This document shows positions 62,871 through 64,000 of a stretch of DNA of 64,000 bases, piece by piece (within the stretch, counting starts at the first letter, position 1; every line of letters starts with the position of its first letter). The DNA is from Terriglobia bacterium. Lineage in GTDB: Bacteria; Acidobacteriota; Terriglobia; JAIQFV01. Under the pieces are notes generated by a model. That model saw only the letters and a list, made by a program, of their open reading frames with translations. It was not told the origin of the DNA and ran no database searches. Location: contig JAQUPQ010000003.1 in NCBI GenBank assembly GCA_028716525.1, forward strand, positions 1 through 64,000, in the 5' to 3' direction. The translations under genes were made by a program, and so were the position numbers.

Positions 62871-63941
62871 ATGAAAATCCAGAATCGAAATTCGCGTTTC
62901 ATTGTTTCTCCATCCGCAAAGACAATTATTTTGATGGTTCTGGCCCTTTCTGCGCTGATGTTCTCGACGGCGGCGGCGTTGGCTGCCTCCGGTTATCACG
63001 AGATCAATCGATTTAAGCTGGGCGGCGAAGGATTTTGGGATTACTTGACATTCGACCCCTCGGGCAACCGCGTTTTCATTTCCCGCGGCACACATGTAAT
63101 GGTGGTGGATGCCAAAAGTGGAAAAGTCGTAGGCGACATTCCGGACACCCCGGGAGTTCACGGAATCGCGCTGGCCCCGGAGTCGCATCGCGGTTTCACA
63201 TCCAACGGTCGGAATGCCACGGTCACAATTTTCGATCTCGAGAACCTGAAAACCCTGGGCAGTGTCACGACTGAAGCAGGTCCGGACGCCATCATTTACG
63301 ATTCGAAAACGCAGTCGGTCCTCACCATGAACGGACGGGGCCAGTCCGCAACGGTGATTGACGCAGCGACCGGCAAAGTAAAAGGCAGCGTCCCGCTCGG
63401 GGGCCGGCCTGAATTTGCGCAAGCCGACGGCAAGGGAAAGGTGTTCATCAATCTTGAAGACAAGAGCGAACAGGTTGAACTCGACCCGGCGGCCCTCAAA
63501 GTTACACGCCGGTGGTCGCTGGCGCCATGCGAGGAGCCCAGTGGACTGGCAATTGACCGCCAGCATCGGCGTTTATTCGCCGGGTGCCACAACAAAATGA
63601 TGGCGGTGGTGGATATTGATGCCGGAAAGGTTATCGCCACGCCGGCCATTGGCCAGGGAGTCGATGCCAATGGCTTTGATCCCGCCACTCAGTTCGCGTT
63701 CAGTTCGAATGGCGATGGCACGCTGACGGTGGTCCATGAAGACTCGCCCGACAAATTCACCGTGGTTGAAAATGTAAAGACAGCACCCCGCGCCCGCACC
63801 ATGACATTGGACGAGAAGACGCACAACGTTTTTTTGGTGACCGCCGAGTTTGGGCCGGCACCGACCGCGACCACAGAAAACCCCCGGCCGCGTCCGCCCA
63901 TGCTTCCAGATTCTTTTGTTCTCCTGGTGTTCGGTCGATGA
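62871..63941 (+). CDS. Exported YncE-like beta-propeller protein
   Basis: 356 residues. Signal peptide about 18-39 (ILMVLALSALMFSTAAALA). Repeated strands of the YncE/NHL-like seven-bladed propeller: VMVVDAKSGKVVGDIPDTPG, VTIFDLENLKTLGSV, ATVIDAATGKVKGSVPLGG, AVVDIDAGKVIATPAIGQG. Such proteins bind or scaffold in the periplasm; function unknown. Follows the iorAB pair by about 190 nt. A GGAGG sits 13 nt before the ATG, rather far. Confidence 0.8.
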   Translation: MKIQNRNSRFIVSPSAKTIILMVLALSALMFSTAAALAASGYHEINRFKLGGEGFWDYLTFDPSGNRVFISRGTHVMVVDAKSGKVVGDIPDTPGVHGIALAPESHRGFTSNGRNATVTIFDLENLKTLGSVTTEAGPDAIIYDSKTQSVLTMNGRGQSATVIDAATGKVKGSVPLGGRPEFAQADGKGKVFINLEDKSEQVELDPAALKVTRRWSLAPCEEPSGLAIDRQHRRLFAGCHNKMMAVVDIDAGKVIATPAIGQGVDANGFDPATQFAFSSNGDGTLTVVHEDSPDKFTVVENVKTAPRARTMTLDEKTHNVFLVTAEFGPAPTATTENPRPRPPMLPDSFVLLVFGR

Positions 63942-63966
63942 GGATGAGGGCAGAACGAAGGTAACG

Positions 63967-64000
63967 TTGTTTGCGATGATTGCGGTTTCGATTACTTCAC
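63967..64000 (+). CDS. Possible start of a further gene, cut by the window end
   Basis: From TTG 63967 (or ATG 63976) the frame reads LFAMIAVSITS, hydrophobic like the beginning of a signal peptide, with AAGG just upstream. Only eleven codons are visible, so this is weak. Confidence 0.2.
   Translation, partial: MFAMIAVSITS

Overview
The window looks like a chromosomal segment of an acidobacterium. The strongest single marker is an 812-residue 'acidobacterial duplicated orphan permease' (ADOP) at 54357-56795. Supporting points are a tRNA-Thr/Tyr/Gly/Thr array leading into tuf, aerobic housekeeping genes, many secreted proteins found only in this kind of bacterium, and base composition that by eye is in the mid-50s percent GC. 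There is no phage, insertion sequence or CRISPR array. Phylum-level assignment is inference from gene families.

Layout. 1-1424 (minus): the first codons of tuf, a small PCP_red-domain gene, and tRNA-Thr(GGT), Gly(TCC), Tyr(GTA), Thr(TGT). 1630-11540 (mostly minus): rlmB, a secreted DUF3108-type protein (plus), nuoB-nuoA, a molybdenum-cofactor group (mog, moaC, moeA) with a REC-PATAN response regulator inside it, then purA, trxA, glgA. 11730-17610 (plus): rsmA/ksgA, RNase J, uppP, ftsK. 17957-28108: secreted protein, ftsB-like gene, phosphohexomutase, cutA, a transsulfuration enzyme beside cysK, amidohydrolase, dienelactone hydrolase, 2OG oxygenase, tRNA-Ser(TGA) beside serS. 28301-31238: an NtrB/NtrC-type two-component pair. 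31238-35701: a four-helix-bundle (S23/IVS family) gene enclosed by inverted heptad arrays, purH, a small conserved gene, selA. 36023-45619: secreted proteins, a decayed second selA 3' end, efp, an M24 peptidase with a GT2 glycosyltransferase, a FecR/DUF6600 protein, a DinB/YfiT protein and a Rho_N-like protein.

45754-53965 (minus) is a cobalamin-acquisition locus. A first cobalamin riboswitch with a terminator precedes btuF-btuC-btuD and a DUF71/COG2102 ATPase. A second riboswitch precedes a TonB-dependent receptor (BtuB-like), followed by a 53-residue unlisted small gene and a signal-less BtuF-like protein. No B12 biosynthesis gene is seen, so the locus reads as uptake and salvage. 54357-63941: the ADOP permease, an MFS/ChrB-domain/DUF1259 group, a two-subunit molybdenum hydroxylase (iorA-iorB, a likely user of the molybdenum cofactor) and a YncE-like propeller protein.

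The most unusual feature is not a gene. Several unrelated families of degenerate 7-bp repeats (AGTGACG, AATTCCA, AGACCCA, plus a looser CGCAGAG family) occur as paired inverted arrays. Almost every pair starts within about 15 nt of the 3' end of a gene or tRNA, sometimes inside the stop codon. One pair carries a perfect 28-bp inverted repeat with the S23-family gene in its loop, and another heptad array appears to encode the hydrophobic signal segment of btuF. A separate palindromic element (GGGGACAGGCACC arms, constant 34-nt loop) occurs twice.
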